Shown here in pieces: positions 24,485-33,105 of a DNA stretch of 64,000 nt. The stretch's first letter is position 1. Each line of letters begins with the position of its first letter. The notes under the pieces were generated by a model. That model was not told the DNA's origin and did no database searches. It saw only the letters and a program-made list of their open reading frames with translations. The position numbers and the translations under genes are program-made. Source of the DNA: Oceanospirillum sp048268485 (lineage in GTDB: Bacteria > Pseudomonadota > Gammaproteobacteria > Pseudomonadales > Halomonadaceae); the NCBI GenBank assembly GCA_048268485.1, contig JBLWVL010000005.1, forward strand, positions 1 through 64,000, read 5' to 3'.

Positions 24485-25279
24485 TTACATGTGTGCTTTA
24501 GTAATCTGCAGCAGAACTTTATACATCTTAGGATTGGCAAGGATAAGGTTACCATCCAGCGGTAGGTTAGGGCTGCCGTCAATGGCTCCGATGAGTGAAC
24601 CTGCTTCTTTAGCAAAGACAGCGGCGATACGCATCTCCTGATCTTTTGCGCCAAAGGCGACACAGGCATCGGTATGGCCGGATACAGTACTTAGCAGGTC
24701 GAGCAGAGTACAGCCACTGGCGTGGAAGCTTTCAGCAACCTGGCCCAGCTGCTGCGTCATGCCCATGTAAATTGGGAAGTTGCGGGCCCGGGTGTTCAGA
24801 CTTGGAAGTGGCAGTGCGTATTTACCTGCGTCGAGAGAGCGCTGGTTGCTGGCACGCATACGGCGTCCATTGAGCTGAGCGCCACGACCACGGGATGCGT
24901 AGAACTCATCACCGGTGAATGGATTGATAACAACTACATGCTCAATTTTTTCTTTGATTTCAATACTGATAGAAACCGCGCTCTGAGGAATAGAGCGGGC
25001 CAGATTGTTCCATCCGTGAGTCGGCTGTACATTCCAAAGTACGTCTTTTCCCTCTCCTTCGCCGGAGCTTAGGCGCTCATATTGGCCTTTGAAACTATGT
25101 TCAGGGTGGGCCCGACGCAGTTGATTGATAATATAGCCTTCTACAGAGCGGGCTGTATCATCAAGAAGTTGTTCGATTTTGTTGTCTTCACGAGCAAACT
25201 CAAGACGCTCGTTAATACGCTGAAAATTTTGCACAGCACTACGCGCAGTGCGCAGCGCCAATTGAACCATTGGATGCAT
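24485..25279 (-). CDS. suhB: SuhB-like inositol-monophosphatase homologue, catalytically degenerate
   Basis: The 264-residue protein aligns end to end with SuhB: MHPMVQLALRTARSA at the start, ASRGRGAQLNGRRMRAS in the middle, and the same position beside trmJ as in related genomes. The metal and catalytic residues of the phosphatase are gone. The E-E pair is GQYERL (about 65-70), the DPLDGT motif reads VQPTHGW (84-90), and the WD motif reads QE (214-215). Phosphatase activity is therefore unlikely. SuhB also acts with NusA/NusG in rRNA antitermination, a role not requiring catalysis, and that function may be what is kept. The reading frame is intact and well formed. Confidence 0.8.
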   Translation of the reverse strand: MHPMVQLALRTARSAVQNFQRINERLEFAREDNKIEQLLDDTARSVEGYIINQLRRAHPEHSFKGQYERLSSGEGEGKDVLWNVQPTHGWNNLARSIPQSAVSISIEIKEKIEHVVVINPFTGDEFYASRGRGAQLNGRRMRASNQRSLDAGKYALPLPSLNTRARNFPIYMGMTQQLGQVAESFHASGCTLLDLLSTVSGHTDACVAFGAKDQEMRIAAVFAKEAGSLIGAIDGSPNLPLDGNLILANPKMYKVLLQITKAHM

Positions 25280-25651
25280 GCGATTACCGTCAGATGAAAC
25301 ATTGTTAAAGAACGAAGGCGCGCATCATACCAGAAAAGAAAGGGAAATCGAGGGCTGTTTTCTTTAGAAAGAATGAGAGATGGGTGTATCCCGGGCCTTT
25401 ATTTTAGTCGGAAGCCTGGTGTTGTTATCTCAGAGCAGATCATAAGGCGAACCTAGTCTATTGAGTTTAAAGTAAAAATATTCACTGAGTGGTACTTCTT
25501 TTCAGAGTTTACCCAAGTAAATATATGGCACGATTGTGGAATGAAATTTTTACGCTTTCCTGTTTGCCATTAACACCTTTGTTGGCCGATTACGCCCAGA
25601 AAAGAGAGCGGAAGGTCCCGGATAATTGAAATAATGGAGATGATTGGAGTT
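25280..25651. other. Divergent intergenic region suhB/trmJ
   Basis: These 372 bases contain no gene that I can support. On the suhB side there is an extended -10 promoter (25324-25332). The trmJ side is AT-rich with no certain boxes. Confidence 0.4.
25324..25332 (-). promoter_or_regulatory. Extended -10 promoter of the suhB-like gene
   Basis: On the minus strand TGGTATGAT is an extended -10 element followed by GCGCGCC, a GC-rich discriminator typical of growth-rate-controlled promoters. It lies 45 bases before the ATG. The -35 region is weak. Confidence 0.5.
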
Positions 25652-26449
25652 ATGTCGACAAACGTAAATGATCCGACAGAAGGTATTCAGGGACTGTTAC
25701 ATAATGTCCGAATTGTATTGGTTAATACCACTCATACCGGCAATATCGGTGCTGCCGCCCGGGCTATGAAAAATATGGGGTTGTCAGACCTTGCGTTGGT
25801 CGCACCAAAAGAGCAACCGGATGCGGATGCCTATGCACGAAGCTCCCGAGCTGATGAGATTCTGGATCATGCCGTTATTTTTGATAATCTTGAGGCTGCA
25901 GTTGCCGATTGTCAGTTGGTGATCGGAACCAGTGCCCGCCAGCGTAATCTGTGCTGGCCATTGATCACCCCAAGACAGATGGCCGATGAGGTGGCTCAGG
26001 CTGTTATCACACAGCAGGATGCACAGATAGCTCTGGTATTCGGGCGGGAAGACAGAGGCCTGACAAATGAAGAGCTGGCGCTTTGTCACTTTCATGTCAA
26101 TATTCCCACCGATGAAAATTTCAGCTCTTTGAACCTTGCCTCAGCAGTTCAGGTTTTGGTTTATGAGTTAAGAGTTAAATGGCTTGAGCTTCAGGATGCG
26201 ACTTTACCGGACTGGAGGGGTGAATGGGATGTGGATTGGGCGGATGCAGCTGGTGTTGAACGCTTCTACCTTCATCTGGAGCAGGTTCTTACTGGTCTGG
26301 ATTTCTATGACCCGGATAACCCCCGTAACCTGATGCAGCGCTTGCGCCGGCTTTATCAGCGTGCTCGTCTGGATCAGACAGAATTGAATATCCTGCGTGG
26401 CATTCTGACAGCAACAGAAAAAGCAGCCGGACTTCAACCGAAAAAATAA
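25652..26449 (+). CDS. trmJ: tRNA (cytidine/uridine-32)-2'-O-methyltransferase TrmJ
   Basis: This SPOUT-class methyltransferase modifies ribose 32 in the tRNA anticodon loop. The N-terminal domain shows VRIVLVNTTHTGNIGAAARA, the knot motif VFGREDRGLTNEEL, and the SSLNLASAVQVL loop that binds S-adenosylmethionine. The start at 25652 (MSTNVNDPTE) has TGGAG at a proper distance, whereas in-frame ATGs at 25634 and 25640 do not. The C-terminal 90 residues form the usual helical dimer extension. It lies upstream of iscR as in many relatives. Confidence 0.94.
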   Translation: MSTNVNDPTEGIQGLLHNVRIVLVNTTHTGNIGAAARAMKNMGLSDLALVAPKEQPDADAYARSSRADEILDHAVIFDNLEAAVADCQLVIGTSARQRNLCWPLITPRQMADEVAQAVITQQDAQIALVFGREDRGLTNEELALCHFHVNIPTDENFSSLNLASAVQVLVYELRVKWLELQDATLPDWRGEWDVDWADAAGVERFYLHLEQVLTGLDFYDPDNPRNLMQRLRRLYQRARLDQTELNILRGILTATEKAAGLQPKK

Positions 26450-26524
26450 CATCGTGACATCAGGTCGCTTATTGGGCCTGCTTCAGGCGCAGACAGAGAT
26501 AGGTCTGCTTTTACCGTTCAATAC

Positions 26525-26553
26525 TTGACCAAAACAGTAGGTGTTATCATAAT
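26525..26553 (+). promoter_or_regulatory. iscR promoter with IscR-type (type 1) operator
   Basis: TTGACC (26525-26530), a 17-base spacer and CATAAT (26548-26553) form a sigma-70 promoter. The string ATACTTGACCAAAACAGTAG with GTGTTAT next to it resembles the type 1 IscR site that overlaps iscR promoters, so [2Fe-2S]-IscR autorepression is likely. The leader to the iscR ATG is about 120 bases. Confidence 0.65.
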
Positions 26554-26680
26554 GCCTGAACAACAAGGGTAAACTAAAGTCTTTACTGCTGATTTATTTG
26601 CATGATGTCAGAATTTATTTTGATGTTGGATAGCAGGCTATAGTTGCCTGGGACTTATCTGAACTATTGGGGATAACACA

Positions 26681-27154
26681 ATGCGGCTAACGACCAAAGG
26701 GCGTTATGCAGTAACAGCTATGCTGGATCTGGCGTTACATGCTACTGAGGGGCCGGTGAGTCTGGCTGATATTTCAAAGCGGCAAGAGATCTCACTCTCC
26801 TATCTCGAGCAGCTTTTTGCCAAGTTACGCCGTAATGAGTTGGTTAGTAGTGTACGTGGCCCCGGTGGTGGTTATCAGCTCAGTCGCGCAAGTGATGATA
26901 TCTTTGTTGCCCAGGTGATCGATGCTGTAAATGAATCTGTTGATGCAACCCGCTGTCAGGGGCAAGGCGATTGTAAAGATGGCCGTGAGTGCCTGACCCA
27001 TCACTTGTGGTGCCAGCTGAGTGACCAGATTCACAGCTTCCTGAACGGTATTAGTTTGGGCGAGCTAGTGCGCCAACATGAAGATTCCGGGCGCGAAGCT
27101 TGCGGTCTTAAAGGTGAAGAAGACAGTAATAAAATTCAGATTGCGATGATGTAG
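26681..27154 (+). CDS. iscR: Rrf2-family Fe-S regulator IscR
   Basis: The 157-residue repressor/activator senses Fe-S status through a [2Fe-2S] cluster. The helix-turn-helix start MRLTTKGRYAVTAMLDLALH is canonical. The cluster ligands are all present: C92, C98, C104 and H107 within RCQGQGDCKDGRECLTHH. It is autoregulated from the site at 26525-26553. Unlike the usual iscRSUA operon, a strong terminator and a new -10 box separate it from iscS. Confidence 0.97.
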   Translation: MRLTTKGRYAVTAMLDLALHATEGPVSLADISKRQEISLSYLEQLFAKLRRNELVSSVRGPGGGYQLSRASDDIFVAQVIDAVNESVDATRCQGQGDCKDGRECLTHHLWCQLSDQIHSFLNGISLGELVRQHEDSGREACGLKGEEDSNKIQIAMM

Positions 27155-27178
27155 TCCGGCATCAAGGCCTCGCCTGAT

Positions 27179-27205
27179 AAGCCAGACTCCGGTCTGGCTT
27201 TGTTG
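27179..27205 (+). terminator. Terminator between iscR and iscS
   Basis: AAGCCAGAC (27179-27187), loop TCCG, GTCTGGCTT (27192-27200), then TGTTGT. A nine-base perfect stem with a moderate T-run suggests iscR is largely transcribed alone. Confidence 0.7.
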
Positions 27206-27216
27206 TCTGAGCGTTA

Positions 27217-27222
27217 TATAAT
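27217..27222 (+). promoter_or_regulatory. -10 box of a separate iscS promoter
   Basis: A perfect TATAAT lies just after the iscR terminator and 135 bases before iscS. The -35 position is poorly conserved, so this is a candidate promoter or one needing an activator. Confidence 0.4.
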
Positions 27223-27356
27223 GCCCGCTTCGGCAGTTCAGGCTAGACAAGCCTTTCCTCTTCAGATGCTCCGACTCACCGGCTAACATTAAAAGCCATG
27301 GCGCATATTTTTGCTCACCAGCCACTGCTGCCGTGGCATGAACTGGTATCGAAACA

Positions 27357-28502
27357 ATGCAAACCCTGTATATGGATTATGCTGCAACTACACCGGTTGA
27401 TCCTCTTGTTGCAGAAAAAATGATGCAGTACCTGACCTCTGATGGTTGCTTTGCCAATCCCGCTTCCCGTGCTCATATGCTGGGGTGGTTTGCAGAGCAG
27501 GCGGTAGAAGAAGCACGGCAGGATATTGCTAAGGCGGTTGGTTGCGATCTGAGAGAGATTGTCTGGACGTCAGGAGCGACGGAGTCGAACAATCTGGCAC
27601 TGAAGGGTGTCGCCGAGGCGCGTCGGTCTCAAGGGCGTCATATTATTACCTCGGCCATTGAGCACAAGGCGGTGCTGGATACCTGCGGCTGGCTTGAAAC
27701 TCAGGGCTTTGACGTAACCTACCTTAAGCCGGACAGCAAGGGTGTGATCTCTGTTGATCAGATTGCTGATGCTCTGCGTGAAGATACGATCCTGGCTTCC
27801 TTTATGTGGGTGAACAATGAGCTGGGCAGTCTTAACCCTGTTCCGGAGATCGGTGCTTTACTGCGAGATAAAGGCGTTGTCTTCCATGTTGATGCCGCTC
27901 AAGCCGGTGGAAAGGTACCAATGGATCTGGCCAGTATGCCAATCGATCTGGTTTCCTTCAGTGCGCACAAGATCTATGGCCCTAAAGGTATGGGGGCTCT
28001 TTATGTACGCCGTGATCCTGATCTTAAGGTTGCTGCTCAGATCCATGGCGGTGGTCATGAGCGCGGTATGCGCTCCGGCACTCTGCCGACCCATCAGATT
28101 GTTGGCATGGCTGCCGCGATGAAGATCGCAGTTGAGCGCCTGGAGCAGGATCGTCAGCATCTGGCTGCTTTACGGCAGCAGTTTTGGCAGGGAATTTCTG
28201 GGCTGGATGAGGTCTCAGTTAATGGTGATTTAGAGTCCGGGTATCCCGGTATTCTGAATGTCTGTTTTTCAGGCGTCGATGGTGAATCTCTGCTAATGGC
28301 GCTGAAAGATGTGGCGGTTTCCACAGGTTCCGCCTGTAACTCTGCCAGCGTTGATCCATCGTATGTTTTAAGCGGTATTGGTTTACCCCGGGATAAGGCG
28401 TTGTGTTCATTACGCTTCAGCTGGGGGCGCTTTAGCACTGCAAAAGAAGTGGATCAGGCTGTTGCCAGTGTGATTCGTGCAGTCACGGCACTGCGCAGCT
28501 AA
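27357..28502 (+). CDS. iscS: Cysteine desulfurase, IscS-type without IscU-docking tail
   Basis: This PLP enzyme releases sulfur from cysteine as a persulfide. The lysine that holds PLP is K205 (SFSAHKIYGPKG) and the active cysteine is C327 (STGSACNSASVDPSYVL). It has 381 residues against about 404 in E. coli IscS. It ends right after the helix EVDQAVASVIRAVTALRS, so the C-terminal segment that binds IscU (ending in the ...WAHH region of E. coli) is missing. Other details also deviate, for example HVDAAQAGGK and WVNNELGSLN. No iscU follows. It is clearly group I IscS/NifS-like, but its sulfur acceptor may differ from classical IscU. Confidence 0.88.
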   Translation: MQTLYMDYAATTPVDPLVAEKMMQYLTSDGCFANPASRAHMLGWFAEQAVEEARQDIAKAVGCDLREIVWTSGATESNNLALKGVAEARRSQGRHIITSAIEHKAVLDTCGWLETQGFDVTYLKPDSKGVISVDQIADALREDTILASFMWVNNELGSLNPVPEIGALLRDKGVVFHVDAAQAGGKVPMDLASMPIDLVSFSAHKIYGPKGMGALYVRRDPDLKVAAQIHGGGHERGMRSGTLPTHQIVGMAAAMKIAVERLEQDRQHLAALRQQFWQGISGLDEVSVNGDLESGYPGILNVCFSGVDGESLLMALKDVAVSTGSACNSASVDPSYVLSGIGLPRDKALCSLRFSWGRFSTAKEVDQAVASVIRAVTALRS

Positions 28503-28654
28503 GAAAAGTACGCAATGAGAATATTTTTAGCATCAGGCTGCTTTTTTCAGCTGGGTGCTCAGGCGAATCGCCGCTGATTAAATGGCTGGCGAATTGAAAC
28601 ATCAAACGATCTGCCTCCGAATAAATATAGATAGAGGTGGTTAAGGAGTCCGTT

Positions 28655-28978
28655 ATGGCAGTTACAATTACAGAATCAGCAGCGGGCCATATTCGTAAAT
28701 GTCTGGCTGATCGCGGCAAAGGTGAAGGTCTTCGGGTTAAGGTAAAACCAAGCGGTTGCTCCGGTTATTCCTATGTGCTGGACTTTGCTGATGAAGTGGC
28801 ACCTGAAGATCATGTGTTTGAGCAACATGATGTAAAGGTGATTGTGGATGCTGAGGCTTTGGATATTCTGGATGGCAGTGAAGTTGATTATGTTACCCAG
28901 GGGCTGAACAGCTTTTTCCGCTTTAATAATCCGAATGTAAAAGATGAGTGCGGATGCGGTGAGAGCTTTAGCGTTTGA
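28655..28978 (+). CDS. iscA: A-type Fe-S carrier IscA
   Basis: The 107-residue A-type carrier holds or delivers Fe-S clusters. The three cluster cysteines are C35 (KPSGCSGYSY), C99 and C101 (KDECGCGESF). The length equals E. coli IscA. The start is ATG 28655, with TAAGGAGT directly upstream; longer frames would include that ribosome site. It follows iscS by 152 bases, where iscU would normally be, and precedes ndk, where hscBA-fdx would normally be. Confidence 0.93.
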   Translation: MAVTITESAAGHIRKCLADRGKGEGLRVKVKPSGCSGYSYVLDFADEVAPEDHVFEQHDVKVIVDAEALDILDGSEVDYVTQGLNSFFRFNNPNVKDECGCGESFSV

Positions 28979-29212
28979 TCATTAGCTTTTATGATGGCCT
29001 GGTGAATTGCTATCGGTTTGATTGATGCTTAAATATACGCTGTTTTTTTACTTTTTTTTGCCAGAAAATCACGGCTTGACATACTAATTTGCCAACAATC
29101 TGCGTATACTTCGCGGGTTTTTATGGCTGAACATGGAAAATGTCTTACGTAGTAATATTCACTTTTTTCACTGTTCACACTTTTCACAGAACATATGCTG
29201 GAGAAATATCCA

Positions 29213-29641
29213 ATGGCAGTTGAACGTACTCTTTCTATTATCAAGCCTGATGCAGTCGCTAAGAATGTTGTTGGTCAGATCATTGCCCGTTTTGAAAATG
29301 CAGGTCTGCAGGTAATTGCAGCAAAAATGGTTCACCTGTCTCAAGAGCAGGCTGAGGGCTTCTACGCTGAACATAAAGAGCGTCCTTTCTTTGGCGACCT
29401 GGTTGCATTTATGACTTCTGGCCCTGTTGTTGTGCAGGTTCTGGAAGGTGAAAATGCAATTCTGACCAACCGTGACCTGATGGGTGCAACGAATCCTAAA
29501 GAAGCCGCTGAAGGTACTATTCGTCGTGACTTTGCAGAGTCTATTGATGCGAATGCGGTTCACGGCTCTGATTCTGCTGCTTCTGCAGAGCGTGAAGTTG
29601 CTTATTTCTTTAACGCTGATGAGATTTGCCCACGCGGTTAA
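29213..29641 (+). CDS. ndk: Nucleoside diphosphate kinase
   Basis: Ndk balances NTP and dNTP pools by transferring the gamma phosphate via a phosphohistidine. It shows ERTLSIIKPDAVAKNVVG at the N-terminus and the active-site NAVHGSDSAASAEREVAYFF. It has 142 residues from ATG 29213 (MAVERTLS), preceded by TGGAG; an in-frame ATG at 29195 lies upstream of that site. It is closed by a strong hairpin at 29693-29723. Confidence 0.97.
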   Translation: MAVERTLSIIKPDAVAKNVVGQIIARFENAGLQVIAAKMVHLSQEQAEGFYAEHKERPFFGDLVAFMTSGPVVVQVLEGENAILTNRDLMGATNPKEAAEGTIRRDFAESIDANAVHGSDSAASAEREVAYFFNADEICPRG

Positions 29642-29692
29642 TTTCTGATGCGGGGCTGAGCTGCACGGTGTTACCGTACAGGTTAAGCCAAA

Positions 29693-29728
29693 CACAAACA
29701 GCCACTCTGAGTGGCTGTTTGTGGTTTT
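29693..29728 (+). terminator. Terminator after ndk
   Basis: CACAAACAGCCACTC (29693-29707) and GAGTGGCTGTTTGTG (29709-29723) form a 15-base inverted repeat followed by GTTTTG. Confidence 0.8.
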
Positions 29729-29876
29729 GTATTCGGTGTTTCAACTCATTGTTTACAAAGGAATTTTAACGTCTTTCAGGTTTTTCTGTAGTGTTTTCGG
29801 TCGGCCAGATTTATGCATTGCTGACAGAAGCCTTCATCAAGTAACCCCCTTCTTATTTTTTTACCGGTATAGCGAT

Positions 29877-31025
29877 ATGAGCGAACAAACAAAAACCAAT
29901 CTACTGGGTTTAACGACACCTCAGATGGAGGCTTTTTTCGATTCTATCGGTGAGAAGCGTTTCCGTACCGCTCAGGTGATGAAGTGGATTCACCACTACG
30001 GTGTAGATAACTTTGATGAGATGACTAATTTGAGCAAAGCCCTGCGGGCAAAGCTGAAAGATGTTGCGGAGGTACGTGGCCCGGAAATTGTTTACCAGGA
30101 CTTCTCTGATGATGGAACCCGGAAATGGGTTCTGAAGGTTGATGGCGGTAGCTGCATTGAAACTGTGCTGATCCCTATGGATGAGAAGCGCCGTACTTTG
30201 TGTGTCTCTTCCCAGGTTGGCTGCTCTTTGGATTGTAGTTTTTGTTCTACCGGTAAGCAGGGTTTCCAGCGTAATTTGACTCCGGCAGAGATTATTGGCC
30301 AGGTTTGGGTGGCTCAGCGCTCATTTGGCCCGCGGACTGATACCAAGCAGCGCCCCGTTACAAATGTTGTGATGATGGGGATGGGTGAGCCTCTGATGAA
30401 TTTTGAGCCAGTAATGTCCTCTATGCGACTGATGCTGGATGATATGGGTTATGGTTTGTCTAAGCGCCGGGTGACGTTAAGTACCTCTGGTGTGGTGCCT
30501 CAACTAGAGAAGATGATCGGCCAAATTGATGTTGCTCTGGCGATTTCGCTGCATGCGCCAAATGACGAGTTGCGCAATGAACTGGTGCCGATAAATAAAA
30601 AGTACCCGATTCATATGCTGCTGGATACCTGTCAGCGTTATCTGGATACCTTGGGTGACAATCGGTCTATAACAATTGAGTATACCTTGATCGCCGGCAT
30701 TAATGACCAGCCTGAGCAGGCGGCTCAATTAGCTAAAGTGTTGCGTAAACTGGATTGCAAAATTAACCTGATTCCGTTTAATCCTTTCCCTAATAATGAC
30801 TACATGCGCCCAAGTCGTAATGCCATTATGCGTTTTCGGGATGCTCTGATCGACTCCGGCTATGTGGTCACTGTACGCAGCACGCGAGGGGATGACATTG
30901 ATGCAGCCTGTGGTCAGCTGGTTGGGCAGGTCATGGATAAAACGCGTCGAAGTGCTAAGTATGCGGAAAACCTGATCGACTCCGTTCAGGTTGTTGACGC
31001 CGGTCAGAATCATGACTCAGTCTGA
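29877..31025 (+). CDS. rlmN: Dual-specificity rRNA/tRNA adenine-C2 methyltransferase RlmN
   Basis: This radical-SAM enzyme methylates C2 of A2503 in 23S rRNA and A37 of some tRNAs. The [4Fe-4S] motif is CSLDCSFCSTGKQG, and MMGMGEPLMNFEPV and HAPNDELRNELVPINKKYPI are typical. The start is ATG 29877 (MSEQTKTNLLGL), giving 382 residues; a longer open frame begins at 29721 but lacks homologous residues. Position after ndk and before pilW is the common order. Confidence 0.96.
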   Translation: MSEQTKTNLLGLTTPQMEAFFDSIGEKRFRTAQVMKWIHHYGVDNFDEMTNLSKALRAKLKDVAEVRGPEIVYQDFSDDGTRKWVLKVDGGSCIETVLIPMDEKRRTLCVSSQVGCSLDCSFCSTGKQGFQRNLTPAEIIGQVWVAQRSFGPRTDTKQRPVTNVVMMGMGEPLMNFEPVMSSMRLMLDDMGYGLSKRRVTLSTSGVVPQLEKMIGQIDVALAISLHAPNDELRNELVPINKKYPIHMLLDTCQRYLDTLGDNRSITIEYTLIAGINDQPEQAAQLAKVLRKLDCKINLIPFNPFPNNDYMRPSRNAIMRFRDALIDSGYVVTVRSTRGDDIDAACGQLVGQVMDKTRRSAKYAENLIDSVQVVDAGQNHDSV

Positions 31026-31117
31026 TAGATATGAATACCTGTTCGGGTAATATTGAGCTTCAGGGTAAACGGTTTTGGTCGTTTAGGGATTAGCTTACCG
31101 GAAGGCATAGGAAGGCC

Positions 31118-31867
31118 ATGGAATTAAAGCCTGAACAGACAAGGTGTAAAGGTTTTGTTTTTGCTCACTTGATGATGTTGGTCATATTGCTATTGCTGGG
31201 CTGCTCTACGCAGTCTCAGCAGAGCGTATCAGATATTAGGAAAAGTGTTCACTCTTATACTCAGCTTGGTTTTGCTTATCTTGAGCGTGGCAATATAGAG
31301 AGGGCCAAGCGTGCTTTTATAAAAGCTCTGGACTTTGATGAGAAAGCCTATGATGCGGTGCATGGCATGGCGCTTATCTATCAGAAGGAAGGTGAGTTTG
31401 TGCTCGCTGAGGAGTATTTTAAGAAGGCTTTGAGTACCCGCGATCTGTTCTCTGTGGCGAGAAATAACTACGCTGCTTTTCTTTACAGTCAGCAGCGTTA
31501 CACTGAAGCCTGCTATCAGCTTCAAATCACTGTAGAGGATACGCTGTATATAAACCGACGGCTGGCGTTCGAGAACCTGGGGCTGTGTCAGCTTCAGCTG
31601 AATCAGGTTGCTCAAGCGGAAACTTCTTTTAAAAGAGCGCTGCAATTAGATCGTAACTCCGCTCGAGCCCTGTTAGAGTTAGCATCTATTAAAGATATGC
31701 AAAATTATCCGCAAAGTGCCTGGGGTTACTTAAAGAAACATTTGAAAGTTGCCAAAGCATCTGGGCGGAGTTTAATGTTAGGTATCCGACTGGCCGATCA
31801 GTTGGGGAAAAACGCAGAGCGCAGTCGTTATTTACTTGAGTTATCCCGGCTGAAGGAAGCGAATTAA
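31118..31867 (+). CDS. pilW: Type IV pilus biogenesis lipoprotein PilW/PilF (TPR)
   Basis: This 249-residue outer-membrane lipoprotein pilots the PilQ secretin. A signal sequence with lipobox LLLLGCS places the lipidated cysteine near residue 29. TPR helices follow (YTQLGFAYLERGNIERAKRA, AVHGMALIYQKEGEFVLAEE, FENLGLCQLQLNQVAQAETS). The gene lies between rlmN and rodZ as in many gammaproteobacteria. No other pilus gene is in the window. Confidence 0.88.
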   Translation: MELKPEQTRCKGFVFAHLMMLVILLLLGCSTQSQQSVSDIRKSVHSYTQLGFAYLERGNIERAKRAFIKALDFDEKAYDAVHGMALIYQKEGEFVLAEEYFKKALSTRDLFSVARNNYAAFLYSQQRYTEACYQLQITVEDTLYINRRLAFENLGLCQLQLNQVAQAETSFKRALQLDRNSARALLELASIKDMQNYPQSAWGYLKKHLKVAKASGRSLMLGIRLADQLGKNAERSRYLLELSRLKEAN

Positions 31868-31925
31868 AAAACCAAAACGCTAAAACACTGATACAGAACC
31901 GAGACCGCAAGGAACTTATCCGATC

Positions 31926-32909
31926 ATGACCGATACCGTTGCCACTCATGATGATACTCAGTCTGATGCTCTGCTTCCGGAAAATATGCCCGGAAAACAG
32001 CTAAAAAAAGGCCGTGAGCGTATGCAGCTCACTACTCGTGAAGTATCTGAAAAGCTTAATCTGAAACACTCTTTTGTTACTCAGATTGAAGAGGACAATT
32101 ACAGTGCTTTACCAGGTGCCACCTTTATTCGCGGATACCTGCGTGCGTACGCGAAATTGGTTGGGGTCGAGGCTGAGGCTCTGATAGATATCTATAATAC
32201 TAATTTTAATGAGGAACCCCGGCCGGAGGAACGCTATAAGCCTGTCGAGGTTATGAAACCCCAGAGGAGTTCGTCTGATCCACTAATTAAGTACACGACT
32301 ATCGCGGTTATCGCTGCGCTTATTGCGCTGTCAATTGTATGGTGGCAAAGTCGTAATGGCTCTGAACCACTGAGTCTGGCTCAGAGTGATACGGTCACCG
32401 TCGAGACGTCAGGGGGAGAAACAATTATTGCCCAGATGGACCTCTCCGATACTGACGAAGAGGCGATGACAGAAGAGCCCTCTGTAATAACTGATGATTC
32501 AAACGATGTAGCTATACCGGAAGAAGAGTCGGCTACCGCAGAGGCGGTTGCTGAAGAACTTCCTTTAATTCAGGAATCAGTTACTGAAAGTGATATTTCT
32601 GAATCTCAGTCTGAGGTTGTCTCTGCTGAACCGACGCCGGAGGAGATTGGTCAGGCTGTTTCAGTGCAGGCGCACCTGATGATTACTTATACGGAAGAGT
32701 GTTGGGTTGAAATCACTGATGGCCGTGGGATTCAGGTTGTTTCAAATCTGAAACAAGCTGGAGAAGAGTCTGTGGTTGAAGGGGTTCCGCCATTTAAGCT
32801 GATGATTGGTAATGCTACTGGTGCCTTGGTGAGCTACCAAGGGGAAGAGGTTGACCTTAAACCTCACACCAATCGTAATAATATTGCACGTTTCACGTTA
32901 GGCGAGTAA
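31926..32909 (+). CDS. rodZ: Cytoskeletal regulator RodZ
   Basis: The 327-residue bitopic membrane protein links MreB to the elongation machinery for rod shape. It has an N-terminal helix-turn-helix (LKKGRERMQLTTREVSEKLN to about residue 90), a transmembrane helix near residues 117-137 (IAVIAALIALSIVWW), a long acidic Glu/Thr/Ser-rich periplasmic stretch, and the C-terminal DUF4115 domain (YTEECWVEITDGRG to the end). Confidence 0.93.
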   Translation: MTDTVATHDDTQSDALLPENMPGKQLKKGRERMQLTTREVSEKLNLKHSFVTQIEEDNYSALPGATFIRGYLRAYAKLVGVEAEALIDIYNTNFNEEPRPEERYKPVEVMKPQRSSSDPLIKYTTIAVIAALIALSIVWWQSRNGSEPLSLAQSDTVTVETSGGETIIAQMDLSDTDEEAMTEEPSVITDDSNDVAIPEEESATAEAVAEELPLIQESVTESDISESQSEVVSAEPTPEEIGQAVSVQAHLMITYTEECWVEITDGRGIQVVSNLKQAGEESVVEGVPPFKLMIGNATGALVSYQGEEVDLKPHTNRNNIARFTLGE

Positions 32910-32972
32910 GAGTTGGTGCAGAACAAGTGATATTCGATTTAAAGTAGGAGCGCTTTGCTTCTTTTCGGTCAG

Positions 32973-33002
32973 GCTCTGGTCAATTTATTGGCCGGAGCTT
33001 TG
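32973..33002 (+). terminator. Weak terminator after rodZ
   Basis: GCTCTGGTCAA (32973-32983) pairs with TTGGCCGGAGC (32988-32998) through 11 positions with two G-U pairs, then TTTGCTGTTT. Confidence 0.5.
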
Positions 33003-33105
33003 CTGTTTGTAGAGCTGGTCTTATCCGTTTCGTAACGCTGTTGAGCGTGCTGAGTACAGCTTAGAGTGCTAAGTACGACCCTTTGCTAAAGAGAGAGACA
33101 ATTTC

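Noticed and set aside
28503..28654. Possible iscU remnant between iscS and iscA
   Set aside because: The only short frame here (about 20 codons) shows no IscU motif or cysteine pattern.
29040..29130. TTGACA at about 29075 as the ndk promoter
   Set aside because: The TATACT box lies about 23 bases away, too far for a normal sigma-70 promoter.
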